DNA of 64,000 nucleotides from positions 13,536,501 to 13,600,500 of the forward strand of contig NC_087098.1 in assembly GCF_963855985.1 (NCBI RefSeq). The letters are read 5' to 3'. The notes under the pieces were generated by a model that searched no databases, had not been told where the DNA came from, and was given only the letters and a program-made list of their open reading frames with translations. A program made the translations under genes and the position numbers. Source of the stretch: Ostrinia nubilalis. Its lineage: Eukaryota; Arthropoda; Insecta; Lepidoptera; Crambidae. Shown piece after piece: positions 10,151 through 19,192 of this stretch. The first letter of the stretch is position 1; each line of letters begins with the position of its first letter.

Positions 10151-10598
10151 CAATTCTCTTCTCATGTTACAGGTCTATGTTTATTATTTAACTATAAGAT
10201 ATACTTAGGAGTGTTATTTTCACGAAGCAATAAAAGTATATGGTTACTTATTTTTTAAAGCAGCTTTCAAAAAGTTATATTTTATACAGCAAAAAGCTTG
10301 ACTCAGTTAAAAAACTTGTTATTAATGTACCTTTTTAGTTTATAGTCCTCGTAAGATGAAAACTTGGACTACAAAGAGTAACAGTTGTTAAATTTTGAAC
10401 ACGCAAGTTTCACTTTTTTGCGCCATCTGAAGTTAATTTTTTAAGCTAAGATATAAAAACAAGGAAAGAAATGGATGGTGTCATCTGACGTACATTTTAG
10501 TTGCAATATCAATCTTATTACAACTAGATAAGATTGCTCACTAATGATTTATGTGTTCTACTTTATTTCCACGTTTTTCATTGTTTTAGTTCAGATAG

Positions 10599-11266
10599 GG
10601 GCCGTTCAAGTATTACGTAAGCAGATTTCTTACCATTTTTTACCCCCCCGCCCCCCTTGTCATCAAAAGTAAGCAAAGTACTAACCCCCTCCCCCTATGC
10701 TTACGTAAACATTTTGTTATAAATGTTTTTTATATTGTCATTTTTAAAATAGGAAAATTCATGAAAATATTAGGTTTAAATGATAGTACTGATACACATA
10801 AGAGTAAGGAACAAAAAAATATAATCAGAAAAAAAGAACATAACAAACATAATTGCATCAATTATGCATCAACATAAACACAAATGATAACTTTCAATGC
10901 TTACAATAAGTACGTTTAGTATCCAAACAACAAAACACGCGCGCGGGAGGCCGGCCTCGCGTATAATAATATTTTATGCGGACTACGACTCTCAAATTTC
11001 AATGGGCAGTGTCGGCACGAGAGTTAATTATTAGACAAGTGAATAGCGCACGGTAATTTCTCTAATGTGCGGTAATTCCCCTAATCAGTTCTCAAAGCGA
11101 GTGCCTACGCATATGTATTATTTGCGGGAATCCCCGAAAAAACGTAAATAACTAACGATGACGTAATCATCATCTAGACCCCCCTACCCCCCTATGTCAT
11201 CAAAATAAGCAAAACAGAGACCCCCCCACCCCCCCTTGGTGCTTACGTAATACTTGAACGGCCCCA
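10599..11266. mobile_element. 668-bp TIR element, Harbinger-like ends
   Basis: Perfect 26-bp TIRs: GGGGCCGTTCAAGTATTACG… at 10599 and its exact complement ending at 11266. Immediate flanks are ATA on both sides, consistent with a 3-bp duplication, so PIF/Harbinger is possible but unproven. Just inside each end lies a C-rich block with the same plus-strand orientation (runs of C, GTCATCAAAA, TAAGCAAA, runs of C, then GCTTACGTAA), so subterminal repeats are direct while the ends are inverted. There is no transposase frame. Confidence 0.8.
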
Positions 11267-11284
11267 TACGCATGAATATCGACT

Positions 11285-11471
11285 TATTATTTAAGAATAT
11301 TACTAATTTGTATTGCACTAATTACTAATAGTCCCGTTATCTAACTACTAAGCTATAAATGCTTGAGTCACGAGTGAGCTTACCACAATAGTTGAGCGGG
11401 GTTCGAACACGCGTTCCTCGAATCACGAGTCGGCCAGTCTGACCCCTTCACCGTTTGGCTATCGTGGCTTT
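11285..11471 (-). mobile_element. tRNA-like SINE, copy S1
   Basis: The minus strand begins with a tRNA-like head: ATAGCCAAACGGTGAAGGGG (A-box-like) then GTGTTCGAACCCC (B box), followed by the body CACTCGTGACTC…CGGGACTATTAGTAATTAG that all four copies share (11285, 11647, 25262, 34903). It is an RNA-polymerase-III-type SINE rather than a tRNA gene, since no cloverleaf is complete and the body is transposed with it. It lies head-to-head with the copy starting at 11647. Confidence 0.75.
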
Positions 11472-11478
11472 GAATATT

Positions 11479-11623
11479 CTTCTTCTTTTCGTGTCGACAA
11501 CAAACCTACTCAGTGTCAGCCCAAAACTCCGCCACAAGAGTGGCGTTGTCAGTAGCACTCATCAAATCCTCCTGAGTGCAGTTGCTTGGGCACTCAGGGC
11601 ACGACATCAGGTGCTTCATATCT
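11479..11623 (-). mobile_element. Jockey-like LINE 3' end with 12-bp TSD
   Basis: A 145-bp insert flanked by the perfect direct repeat GCTTTGAATATT (11467-11478 and 11624-11635). On the minus strand it reads as the C-terminal end of a non-LTR ORF2 (…MKHLMSCPECPSNCTQEDL…), stopping at 11506-11508, then a short 3' UTR ending in a GAAGAAG tail. The Cys-rich SCPECP…CT segment is typical of Jockey-type elements. It is severely 5' truncated and non-functional. Confidence 0.7.
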
Positions 11624-11646
11624 GCTTTGAATATTAATATCGAATA

Positions 11647-11857
11647 TAGCCACAATAGCCGAACGGTGAAGGGGTCGGAGTGGCCGACTCGACATCCGAG
11701 GAACGCGGGTTCGAATCCCACCGCCGCTCGACTATTGTGGTGAGCCCACTCGTAACACAAGCTTATTTAGCTTAACACGAGGGGCTAATGGGACTATTAG
11801 TAATTTGGGCAATACAAATTGCTAATAATCTTTTATAAAAAAAAAAAAAAAAAAAGA
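11647..11857 (+). mobile_element. tRNA-like SINE, copy S2, with A-tail
   Basis: The head is CACAATAGCCGAACGGTGAA with B box GGGTTCGAATCCC, followed by the shared body (CGACTATTGTGGTGAGCCCA, CGGG/TGGGACTATTAGTAATT) and a run of about 19 A at 11832-11850. This is the best-preserved copy and the reference for S1, S3 and S4. A/B boxes indicate an internal Pol III promoter. Confidence 0.8.
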
Positions 11858-12240
11858 AAAAATAGAAATCCAAAAATCTTGCAATAAAAACCTCCTTGGA
11901 TACAGCAATATTTTTTTATTAATGAAGTAATAATTACACGGCACGGTTAGCACACTAAAATTTATCTGCTTGTATGTTTGAGGCGAAAATAGATGTAAAC
12001 GGATTATCTAGATGCCTATCCAGCAACTTTCTCAAAGATAAATAAAAACCACTTACTTAGACCTAGGGAATAGCTCATACCTAGCGTCGGGGTGTATAAA
12101 CTTTCCGTGTAAATCTAGATTAAGAGGCAAACTACAGCAATCTTTGGAGGTTCCCGCGAGGACAACAAAATAAACGTAAAAGTCTTGCAAATCTGAGACT
12201 TGTTGAAGGTTCCGTATGATTTGATCCTTTTAGAAGGTGT
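11858..12240. other. No recognisable feature
   Basis: AT-rich, without coding frames, repeats or terminal structures I can support. Confidence 0.4.
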
Positions 12241-12287
12241 TATAAATGCTCCTGCAGTGGAGACTAAATTACCTGATGATGATAAAT
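12241..12287 (+). mobile_element. Second LINE-tail family ('CTCCTGCAGTGGAGACT'), fragment
   Basis: GCTCCTGCAGTGGAGACTAA…CCTGATGATGATAAA is shared with 49707-49745, where it is followed by (GAT)n. It resembles the 3' end of an RTE-like LINE different from the main family in this window. Only the last ~45 bp can be recognised. Confidence 0.5.
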
Positions 12288-12390
12288 ACGTAAAGCTGGC
12301 ATTTTGTATTGATACAGAATTTAATTTACCTTAACAACACAAGGCATTAAGCCATCCATTTGTCTTTTGTGATATAAAAAAAACATCATC

Positions 12391-12735
12391 ACCGGCACAA
12401 TAGGGATGTTTCCTGGGTCAAAAAGCAAGAGTTTTAATTAGTCCGTCAGTTAACTTATCAAAAAATACTCTACACATATTTTTCACTTTTTCAAACTAAA
12501 GAAAATTTAAAGAGATAAAGCGCGCCAAAGTTCATAAGAAGAGGCCCGTGACGTCAATGCTTGCATAAAAGTGCCGCACGTAGTGACGTCGTGCGGAACT
12601 TCAACGCACCATAACTATGTAATTATTTGTTAGATTGACAAATAAAAATATTATTATATGTGTCCAATATTTTTTGATATTAAACATGACGGACTAAAAA
12701 AATTTTTTTAGGAAACTAGCCTATTACAGGCACAA
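12391..12735. mobile_element. ~325-bp TIR-like element with imperfect 10-bp flanking repeats
   Basis: Ends TAGGGATGTTTCCT (12401) and the complement of TAGGCTAGTTTCCT (to 12725) are imperfect inverted repeats. Flanks ACCGGCACAA (12391-12400) and ACAGGCACAA (12726-12735) differ at one base and could be a target duplication. The interior contains two TGACGTC words (about 12549 and 12583), which resemble CREB/ATF sites. It is non-coding, and the superfamily is uncertain. Confidence 0.4.
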
Positions 12736-12754
12736 GACGTCACTGCTCAAATGT

Positions 12755-12855
12755 CATTATTGGGGAAGAATTGGAAGGAAATCATTAGGAGAGGCCTATA
12801 TTCAGCAGTGGACGCCCTGTGTCTGAAATACTGTAATAATACTGAAATAATAATA
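12755..12855 (+). mobile_element. RTE-type LINE 3' end
   Basis: GGCCTATATTCAGCAGTGGA followed by CGCCCTGTGTCTGA corresponds to the last codons (…EAYIQQWTP…) of the RTE ORF seen at 51976-52221. It is followed by a degenerate AATAAT-rich tail. Truncated and decayed. Confidence 0.6.
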
Positions 12856-13011
12856 ACTATCATTCGATTTCAGTTCAAAATTACCTGATAATTGAAAATT
12901 CACCGGGAAGGTTTCCCTACAACCACGGAACCCCAAATAACTCCCAAGTCACCTGGTTGATAGCGGTCGTAAAAGACAAATAGAACGTTCCAAGTTCAGA
13001 ACTCGTCACCT

Positions 13012-13092
13012 TGCGACGGCTTATTCGGCCGACTTTGGCCGAACCCGGCTTATTTGGCCGAAACTGCCGACTTTGCCGGAGTGGGCCGATCA
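13012..13092. repeat. Degenerate GGCCGA-rich short repeat
   Basis: The words GGCTTATTCGGCCGAC, TTTGGCCGAACC, GGCTTATTTGGCCGAA and CTGCCGACTTTGCCGG recur within 80 bp, so a unit close to GGCTTATT(C/T)GGCCGA(A/C) is repeated about three times with changes. It is probably a small minisatellite. No function is evident. Confidence 0.5.
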
Positions 13093-14391
13093 AACAGACA
13101 CCCGTTGCTCTTTATGAACTAAAGTTTGGGAGCAGAATGTGATTTTTTTTCAATCGATGTCGTAAATACTCTTGAAGACATCGTATCTTAGGGTTAAGTA
13201 AATATAAAGTTTTACCATGAGTAGCCTGTTACATAGATATTTTTTAATAAATAATTAATAATCATAAGATATAGTTGGTTCATTTAATTTGTAATGATTT
13301 TATTATCAACAATAATTTAATAGATAAAAACCTTAATTATACATTTTGCTTGCTAACCTGAGAAAACTGTACAAAAAAGAGTCCTTCAACATCATTAAAT
13401 GTAGAAAAATGTAAGTTTTGTCAGGAGTCCACTGCTGAATATATACCAAGGTAAGAGTATCACAAATCACGATCTCCTACTTTTTCCATCCAACCTAAAC
13501 CTAAATATCCAACAATATTCTTGACTGAATATTAGCAAAAAAGCGTTGGTAAAGTTTAGTTTAGCCAATATTGCCCCATATTCCTCTGTTGATTTTATTC
13601 TAAATTCCATTGCTTTACAGCTCGCAGCTACAGATGCGTGAAATTGATTTCCAATGAAAATAAATGGGACTTTTTTCAATGAATGTAACAGTCTGTAAAT
13701 ATTTGTTACTTGTGAAAACTTTTTTATTTGAATTTTACAGTAAATGAATTATTGACAATTTCAGTACTTATTTTACGTTTATTTCTTGTTTCCTTTTAGT
13801 TAGTTTTTTGTGGAAAATCTTAAATTAATAAAGTCCTAAATCTGTAAAATAACAATTTGGCTAATAATAAGATAATCTTTCGAAAAAGACTTATTATTTT
13901 ATCTACAAATCAACTCCATGCTTGTAATAAATAAGTAATTTACAGCTCTATTTTTTTAAAAATCTTCATAAAACTAGCTCCCAAAGAATTAAATGACTTA
14001 TGTAACTCCGTAGATAAAACGAATAAGTGCCTAAGTATTTAGAATATTGTGCATACCGATTGCTTCTTACACAATATTTATAAGTACCTACTTATTTAGT
14101 TTTAAAGATATGCTATCAGTAAAGAGATGAAAAATATATTTTAATAATACCTGCAACAATTTCTTAACTTTGTATAAGAAATACACTTATAAAATAAACA
14201 AATAGCTTTATCGTAAACACAAAGCGATTCCTCGAATGTAAACAAGGAATGCAAGGAGATAAAGGTAAGGAAATTAATGTCGCGTCATTTACTCTTTTCA
14301 GTACGCGTTGATCCGAGTTTCGGAGAGAAATGCTTTCTTCTAGTGTTGTTTTGACGACATTTTGAATATTGTCTTAGTATCGATATTAAGT
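13093..14391. other. AT-rich stretch without recognisable gene
   Basis: No supported genes. A short word near 13420 (GTCCACTGCTGAAT) resembles an RTE tail but is too short to call. Confidence 0.4.
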
Positions 14392-14640
14392 TTTTTTTAT
14401 GCATAACAAGGCAGATATTTGACCACAATCGCACCTGATGTTAAGTGGGATGCAGTCTAGGATGGTACATAATATCTGCCCTGTAAGTGCCTATTCACTC
14501 TCGCCTTGAAAACGGCCGGATTATAGTCTTCGGGAAAGACAACAGCAGGCAACGAATTCCAGTCCCTAGCTGTTTGCATTTAAAAGGGTTCCCTACTTGT
14601 GTTCGAAAGTTGATAGTTCGATTTTTATTATACCGAACAC
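14392..14640 (-). repeat. LINE/SINE 3'-tail fragment, 'tail family C', longest copy
   Basis: It starts at a T-run then ATGCATAACAAGGCAG and follows the order of the copy at 1767, continuing further: CGGATTATAGTCTTCGGGAA, AACGAATTCCAGTCCCTAGC. It is therefore a minus-strand element with its A-tail at the low coordinate. A separate piece at 15105-15150 (GCTTAGTGCGAGCTGGTGGA) may belong to the same body. I see no coding sequence. Confidence 0.6.
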
Positions 14641-15683
14641 GCTGTGTCGGTAGTTCAGTTGTGCGATATTTTATTGTATCGATGCTTTATTGGTGCGATG
14701 TAACGTTTGTGCGAAAAATTCTGTAGCGAAAAACCCTACGACGATTGATCATTACTTCGATAATTTATTCCTTCGATAGTAATGTCGGTTCCAAATGCCT
14801 ACTAAATATTAAATAGTCCTGTGATTTAACTAAATATCATACCTACCTACATATCTTCATTCAATCAATTAGGAAGACAGGCAATAAATTAACAACACAT
14901 TAAATAATCATTTACATGTTTTATTTTCATAAACAAAAAATAAACAAAACTTTTAATTTATTTTAAATTAAAAAAACGTAATGATATGGAACTTCTTCCT
15001 TTTTTAAGAGCCATTTCTAATCATATAGAATTATAATCACAATTATAATGTATGTAACTATTTTTTTTTTGCATTGGTAAAATGTGTTTGAAAATGTATG
15101 AACGCTTAGTGCGAGCTGGTGGAATGTCAACAAGGGATGGTACGCTAACCTGCGTCTGGTTGTAATAAACGTCTGTGTGATTATAATGAGCTGTGAATTG
15201 CTAGCATTTTTATATTAGGAAGATGAAGTGATAATAATGCCCATCCAACTATAATGATACACCTACTTACTTAAAATTAAAAGCGATTAATAGATATAAA
15301 GGTCCTGCTCACGTAAAATGCATCTACTGTGGTGATTATAAAATTTATAGGTACAGTCGCGGAATTAAAAGGTTCGTCACCTTAGTGTCGGTTTTCGCTT
15401 GCACTAGGTACTGTAAGAGTTAAACCTGCCAACATAACAGTGCAAAAAACAGTGCTGCTAACATTTAAATAAATATGACGTTTGCAAACGAATAAGGTTT
15501 TGCTTGTTTATTTTTCTATCCCATCAGTGCAATGCAATGATGACATTGACCAATTGACAATAGTTTTTTTTTTATTTAATAGAAATAATAATGGCAGGTT
15601 GAACCAACAAGAAGGTTTTAGTTTATCAATCATAATAACTTCTTGACAAGATAAATCGTCAAACAACTTTGATCTGAATAATT
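14641..15683. other. AT-rich stretch, one possible body piece of tail family C
   Basis: Apart from the GC-richer word run at 15105-15150 (AGCTGGTGGAATGTCAACAA), nothing stands out. No gene is supported. Confidence 0.4.
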
Positions 15684-15917
15684 TTGAACTTTACTGACGA
15701 ACAGTTAAAGATTATTTTCTCTAACTCGAGATTATTCTGTAACATAGTTTCAAAAGGTAATATGTGCTCGCGATTCGTTGAAGGAATCAATTTGAAAACT
15801 GACGAACCTTTTCATTCCGTGACTGTACCTACTATATTACTACTTGATGAAAAGAAAGAGATTATATGGATTTGCTATAAATGCCCGGCTACAATTGCTC
15901 GTTATTATAGTTACTAA
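15684..15917 (+). pseudogene. Possible zinc-finger (ZAD-like) exon remnant
   Basis: An open frame of about 77 codons without an ATG. It contains FVEGINLKTDEP and EIIWICYKCPATIARYYSY; an I-C-X2-C pair followed by a helix-like tail is how insect ZAD domains end (…LP..IC..C...L…). The first Cys pair of a ZAD is not clear (LFCNIVSKGNMC). After the stop at 15915-15917, another frame continues with ILQNQYF, suggesting a frameshift. It could equally be a chance frame or a transposon-derived fragment. No splice context was secured. Confidence 0.3.
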
Positions 15918-16289
15918 TATTCTCCAAAACCAGTATTTCAATTCCCAACCACAGACTCTCACTATATCGATGTTTTGCTTTACTCACACCATCCACACTA
16001 TTCTGTATCTGTTCGGGTATTTTGATTTTTATTTATGGTTATTTATCCCCATGGGGTAGATGTTTTCAGTTTGTCCCATCAACCCTTCGGTCCTGTCGAT
16101 CTTCCGGTTACAGTTCATTGCCCTCGGAGGTTAGTACTGCACACGTCATAAAGTATAGTACAGAAATATTTTTGGGAAATATCGCGGAGATTTTCCTATT
16201 TAGTTCGGGACTGCTTTCAAATTGAAAATGTTTCCTCCTTTTCATCGGTTGGGATTTATAAGATACTTTGCTGACATTACATATTTATG
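15918..16289. other. No recognisable feature
   Basis: Short overlapping frames only, with composition like the surrounding non-coding DNA. Confidence 0.35.
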
Positions 16290-16414
16290 TTAGGCTGAGT
16301 TGCACCACCTAACTTTAACTGTAACTTTAAGGATAATCGGTGTTTTTGTATGGAGTTTGACAGACTTTTGACGTTTGTTATATGTAGATAAAGTAAGATG
16401 GTGCAACACAGCCA
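16290..16414. mobile_element. 'GGCTGAGTTGCACCA' MITE, copy 2
   Basis: Well-preserved member: left end GGCTGAGTTGCACCACCTAA, right end complementary to GGCTGTGTTGCACCATCTTA. Flanking TTA/ATAA is compatible with a TA-type duplication. The interior carries the shared words CGGTGTTTTTGTATGGAG and TTGACAGACTTTTGACG. About 125 bp and non-coding. Confidence 0.8.
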
Positions 16415-16606
16415 TAATTGTGAAAAATCAAAACGTTAAAATATTTGTATCGTATAGACAATAAGTTGCTGTCAGAGTGACATTGACGTAAGTAATGTCA
16501 ATATCACTCTAGAAACGTCAGATTGTATTTAAAATGAGGCAAAAATGATGTGCAAGTTCCAGTCCATCCAGTGTTTTATTTATGAGAATAGATCTTCCGG
16601 CCTTAT

Positions 16607-16781
16607 GCCTAGGCGCAGACTACCGATTTTTAGTTGACCGATAGTTGTGCCCGATTTTAAATTGTATGAAGAATCGGCCAAATCGAATCGGTGTAATGTG
16701 CGCACTTCCATACATGCCTATACTGATCAACTGCCCGACTAAACTATCGGTCGACGAAAAATCGATGGTCTGCGCCTAGGC
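16607..16781. mobile_element. 175-bp MITE with ~38-bp TIRs
   Basis: Left GCCTAGGCGCAGACTACCGA and right complement of GCCTAGGCGCAGACCATCGA; pairing continues through ATTTTT(A/C)GT(T/C)GACCGATAGTT. The interior includes further GAATCGG words. It is non-coding. Flanks (TTAT/TTAA) give no certain TSD. Confidence 0.75.
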
Positions 16782-16867
16782 TTAATGGTACCTATTACAA
16801 AACTTTATAATTTACATAGTTGGTGATACAAATTAGAGTTAACTTGCATTCAACAACAAACATTCAT

Positions 16868-16950
16868 GAATGGATAATGTTTGTATAGTGCAGGGTTCGA
16901 ACGCACGACTACTCACTTTGTAGGCCGCATAGCGAACATAATCCCATAGG
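16868..16950 (-). repeat. Possible tRNA-like fragment (B-box word)
   Basis: The minus strand contains GTCGTGCGTTCGAACCCTGC, which matches the GGTTCGAANCC-type B box, in a segment that looks tRNA-like in size. No complete cloverleaf or A box could be drawn, and it does not match SINE copies S1-S4. It may be another SINE head or a chance match. Confidence 0.25.
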
Positions 16951-17941
16951 CACCATGGGTTCCATGGGTTTGTATTCGATCAATCATAAGTTTCTTGTGC
17001 TCCTCTTTTTGTCAAGTTAAGGCGCGTAAGAAAAACTATCGACATATGTATTTCTTCTTCTGTTCGCTTCACGTCCATATGTTCTACTTCTGTAACACAT
17101 GGGAATGTGTTGAAAATATAATATTATGATAGATAAGATAAACATTATTTCCGAATGGTACACAACAACTACATTTTATAGAAATAGTAGGTACTTAAAG
17201 GAGATTTCATCTGAGACAAGCAGTCCCTAATCTAGTATTGTATTTTGTGGACTGAAGTTTGGAATTAAATAACTTTTTATTATTTGGTCTTTTAGCCCAG
17301 TCACTCATTCGCCTGAGCATGCTTAAGTGTTTACAAGGCTTAACAGAGTAAAAAGTTCAATTTTAATTGGTTCTCACTATTGCGACACTTAAATTAATAG
17401 TTTCAGATCTCTTGAAACTGAAAACGACTACAACGTTATTCCTTCATCGCGTTGCCTCATCTGAGGGCCTAGTGTGAGTTTCCATCAAACGCGCATTGTA
17501 TAGCACCCGGCCCTAGCGGAAACGTTCGAGAACTATAATTTTCATACATTTTTTTAACGCGCTCACTAGTAAGGACGTTGGAACCTAATGGAAATCGAGC
17601 CTACTTTATATCGGAAATAGCTCTATGCGCACCCTTCCACCTCCAAAACACCTTTATCAATTTATTGCAAGAGATGTCACTGCGCTCAGTCGCGGAGACG
17701 ACGCGTGAATTCTAGATATCACGGCCCATTACACACGGGGGAGGATTCCCTCGTAAGTTACGTAACAGAAAAATAAATATTATCTTATTGGTTCTTTCCT
17801 GGGGCTTTATTTTGGTACAGTCGACAGCACAGAGTATACGTTTTTATTAGAAAATCGCATCTATTACTACTACATAACGTGCCATAGTGTTTTCCTTGAT
17901 GTGCTGTTGTTCGTACAAGAAAATAATGATATCTAAATAAT
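16951..17941. other. No recognisable gene
   Basis: Mixed AT-rich DNA. TTTCCATCAAACGCG at 17480 and CTAATGGAAATCGAG at 17587 may be eroded inverted ends of a ~120-bp element, but the match is too weak to call. Confidence 0.35.
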
Positions 17942-18120
17942 ATAACTCAAGGTGATCTATCAACGCACAGCCCAAACCACTGGACGGATCGGGCTGAAAT
18001 TTGGCATGCAGGCAGGTAGATGTTATGGCGTAGGTATTCGCTAAGAAAGGATTTTACGAAACTCCACCCCTAAGGAGGTAAAACGGGATCCACGCCTACG
18101 AAATCGCGGGCGGCCGCTAG
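17942..18120 (+). mobile_element. Helitron 3' end, truncated copy
   Basis: Ends GCGGGCGGCCGCTAG|T at 18117-18120, with the GC-rich hairpin before CTAG and the following T expected of Helitrons. Upstream words CCACTGGACGGATCGGGCTG and AATTTGGCATGCAGGCAG belong to the common lepidopteran non-autonomous type. No proper 5' end is visible. Confidence 0.65.
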
Positions 18121-18424
18121 TTAACAAAAAAAAGTTTTGTTTCACTAGAAACAACACATTTTTCGTAAGCTAAATACTTTTAGAAGCTCTACAGTCGCTC
18201 AATGGTCTTTAGCTAAGGAGTTTAAAATGTCTTGCAATGGCAGTAATATTGAAATAATACTCCCTTGAGGCTACTTGAAGCGAAATCCGATTTTGGTTCT
18301 CATTAATTTAAAAAAAACTAAACATACACACAGAGCTGTCGACGATGTGCAATATAGCTTACTTACTTATCTTCAGGGTTCTCAAAATACGTGTTCTTAT
18401 TACCTTATCTATACTATCTATAAT
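18121..18424. other. No recognisable feature
   Basis: AT-rich filler between two Helitron pieces; nothing supported. Confidence 0.35.
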
Positions 18425-18649
18425 TCTATACTAATATTATAAATGCGAAAGTAACTCTGTCTGTCTGTCTTGCTTTCAAGCCTAAACCACTGAACCGAGT
18501 TTGATGAAATTTGGCATAGAGATAGTATGAGTCCCGGGAAAGGACATAGGATACTTTTTATCCCGGTTTTTGATACAGGGACGCGCGCGATAAAGTCTTT
18601 CTGTGACAGACAAAATTCCACGCGGGCGAAGCCGCGGGTGGAAAGCAAG
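18425..18649 (+). mobile_element. Short non-autonomous Helitron (225 bp)
   Basis: 5' end TCTATACTAATATTATAAAT, then GCGAAAGT, a few TCTG units, CCACTGAACCGAGTTTGATG and AAATTTGGCATAGAG. The 3' end is CCACGCGGGCGAAGCCGCGG followed by a GAAAGCAAG terminus, where CAAG replaces the canonical CTAG. Start, hairpin and length fit the abundant moth Helitron class. It carries no Rep/helicase. Confidence 0.75.
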
Positions 18650-18851
18650 TCTACAATAAAATAGCATACGAATAGAAGTTCCGAAGTTGTGGCGAAATAA
18701 AATATCTTTACAAAAGGTGCGTTCGTAAAAAGCGAATAAAAGGGCTTTTTGTAAATCCAGTGTAGGAGCGAGCATTTATTTTGATTGCATCCGTGTTTCG
18801 GTCGCTATTAATGTTGCAATATTGATGGCGCGGGTGTTATCGCAGGTTGCA
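18650..18851. other. No recognisable feature
   Basis: Unassigned sequence between a Helitron and the first palindrome. Confidence 0.3.
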
Positions 18852-18891
18852 ATTTGAGCGATTACATCGATTTCGATGTAATCGCTCAAAT
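18852..18891. repeat. Perfect 40-nt palindrome (19-bp arms, 2-nt loop)
   Basis: Arm ATTTGAGCGATTACATCGA (18852-18870), loop TT, exact complement 18873-18891. Such a short-loop perfect palindrome folds into a tight hairpin. It is not flanked by target duplications, so I do not call it a transposon. Confidence 0.9.
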
Positions 18892-18985
18892 CGATGCCCC
18901 GATGTATGTACATCACATCAGATTATTGTATTCTTATTTTTGTTGTAAAATAGCACTTGTGACAACTAAGTTAGATTTCACGTGT

Positions 18986-19062
18986 TTAGTTTTCTGTGTT
19001 GTAGTTCGTACCTAGTATGTATAATTTACATACTAGGTACGAACTACAACACAGAAAACTAA
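18986..19062. repeat. Perfect 36-bp-arm palindrome, 5-nt loop
   Basis: Left arm 18986-19021 (starts TTAGTTTTCTGTGTTGTAGT, ends CTAGTATGTA), loop TAATT, right arm 19027-19062 exactly complementary. It lies about 95 bp from the 18852-18891 palindrome. Perfect arms imply recent origin, for example by template switching during repair. Confidence 0.9.
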
Positions 19063-19192
19063 TAAACTAACAATAACCAATTAAATTAATTGTGTACAAT
19101 ATTTTGGAGGTAGGACTTTGTGTAGAGTACACAAAATTACATCGTACAAAACAATACGACTAACTATGCACCATAACTCCATATTATCACTA

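Noticed and set aside
11640..11720. tRNA gene (A and B boxes present)
   Set aside because: No complete cloverleaf, and the same head plus a conserved non-tRNA body occurs four times in the window, so it is a SINE.
17480..17605. MITE with TTTCCAT…ATGGAAA ends
   Set aside because: Inverted similarity is limited to about 8 bp, below what I would accept.
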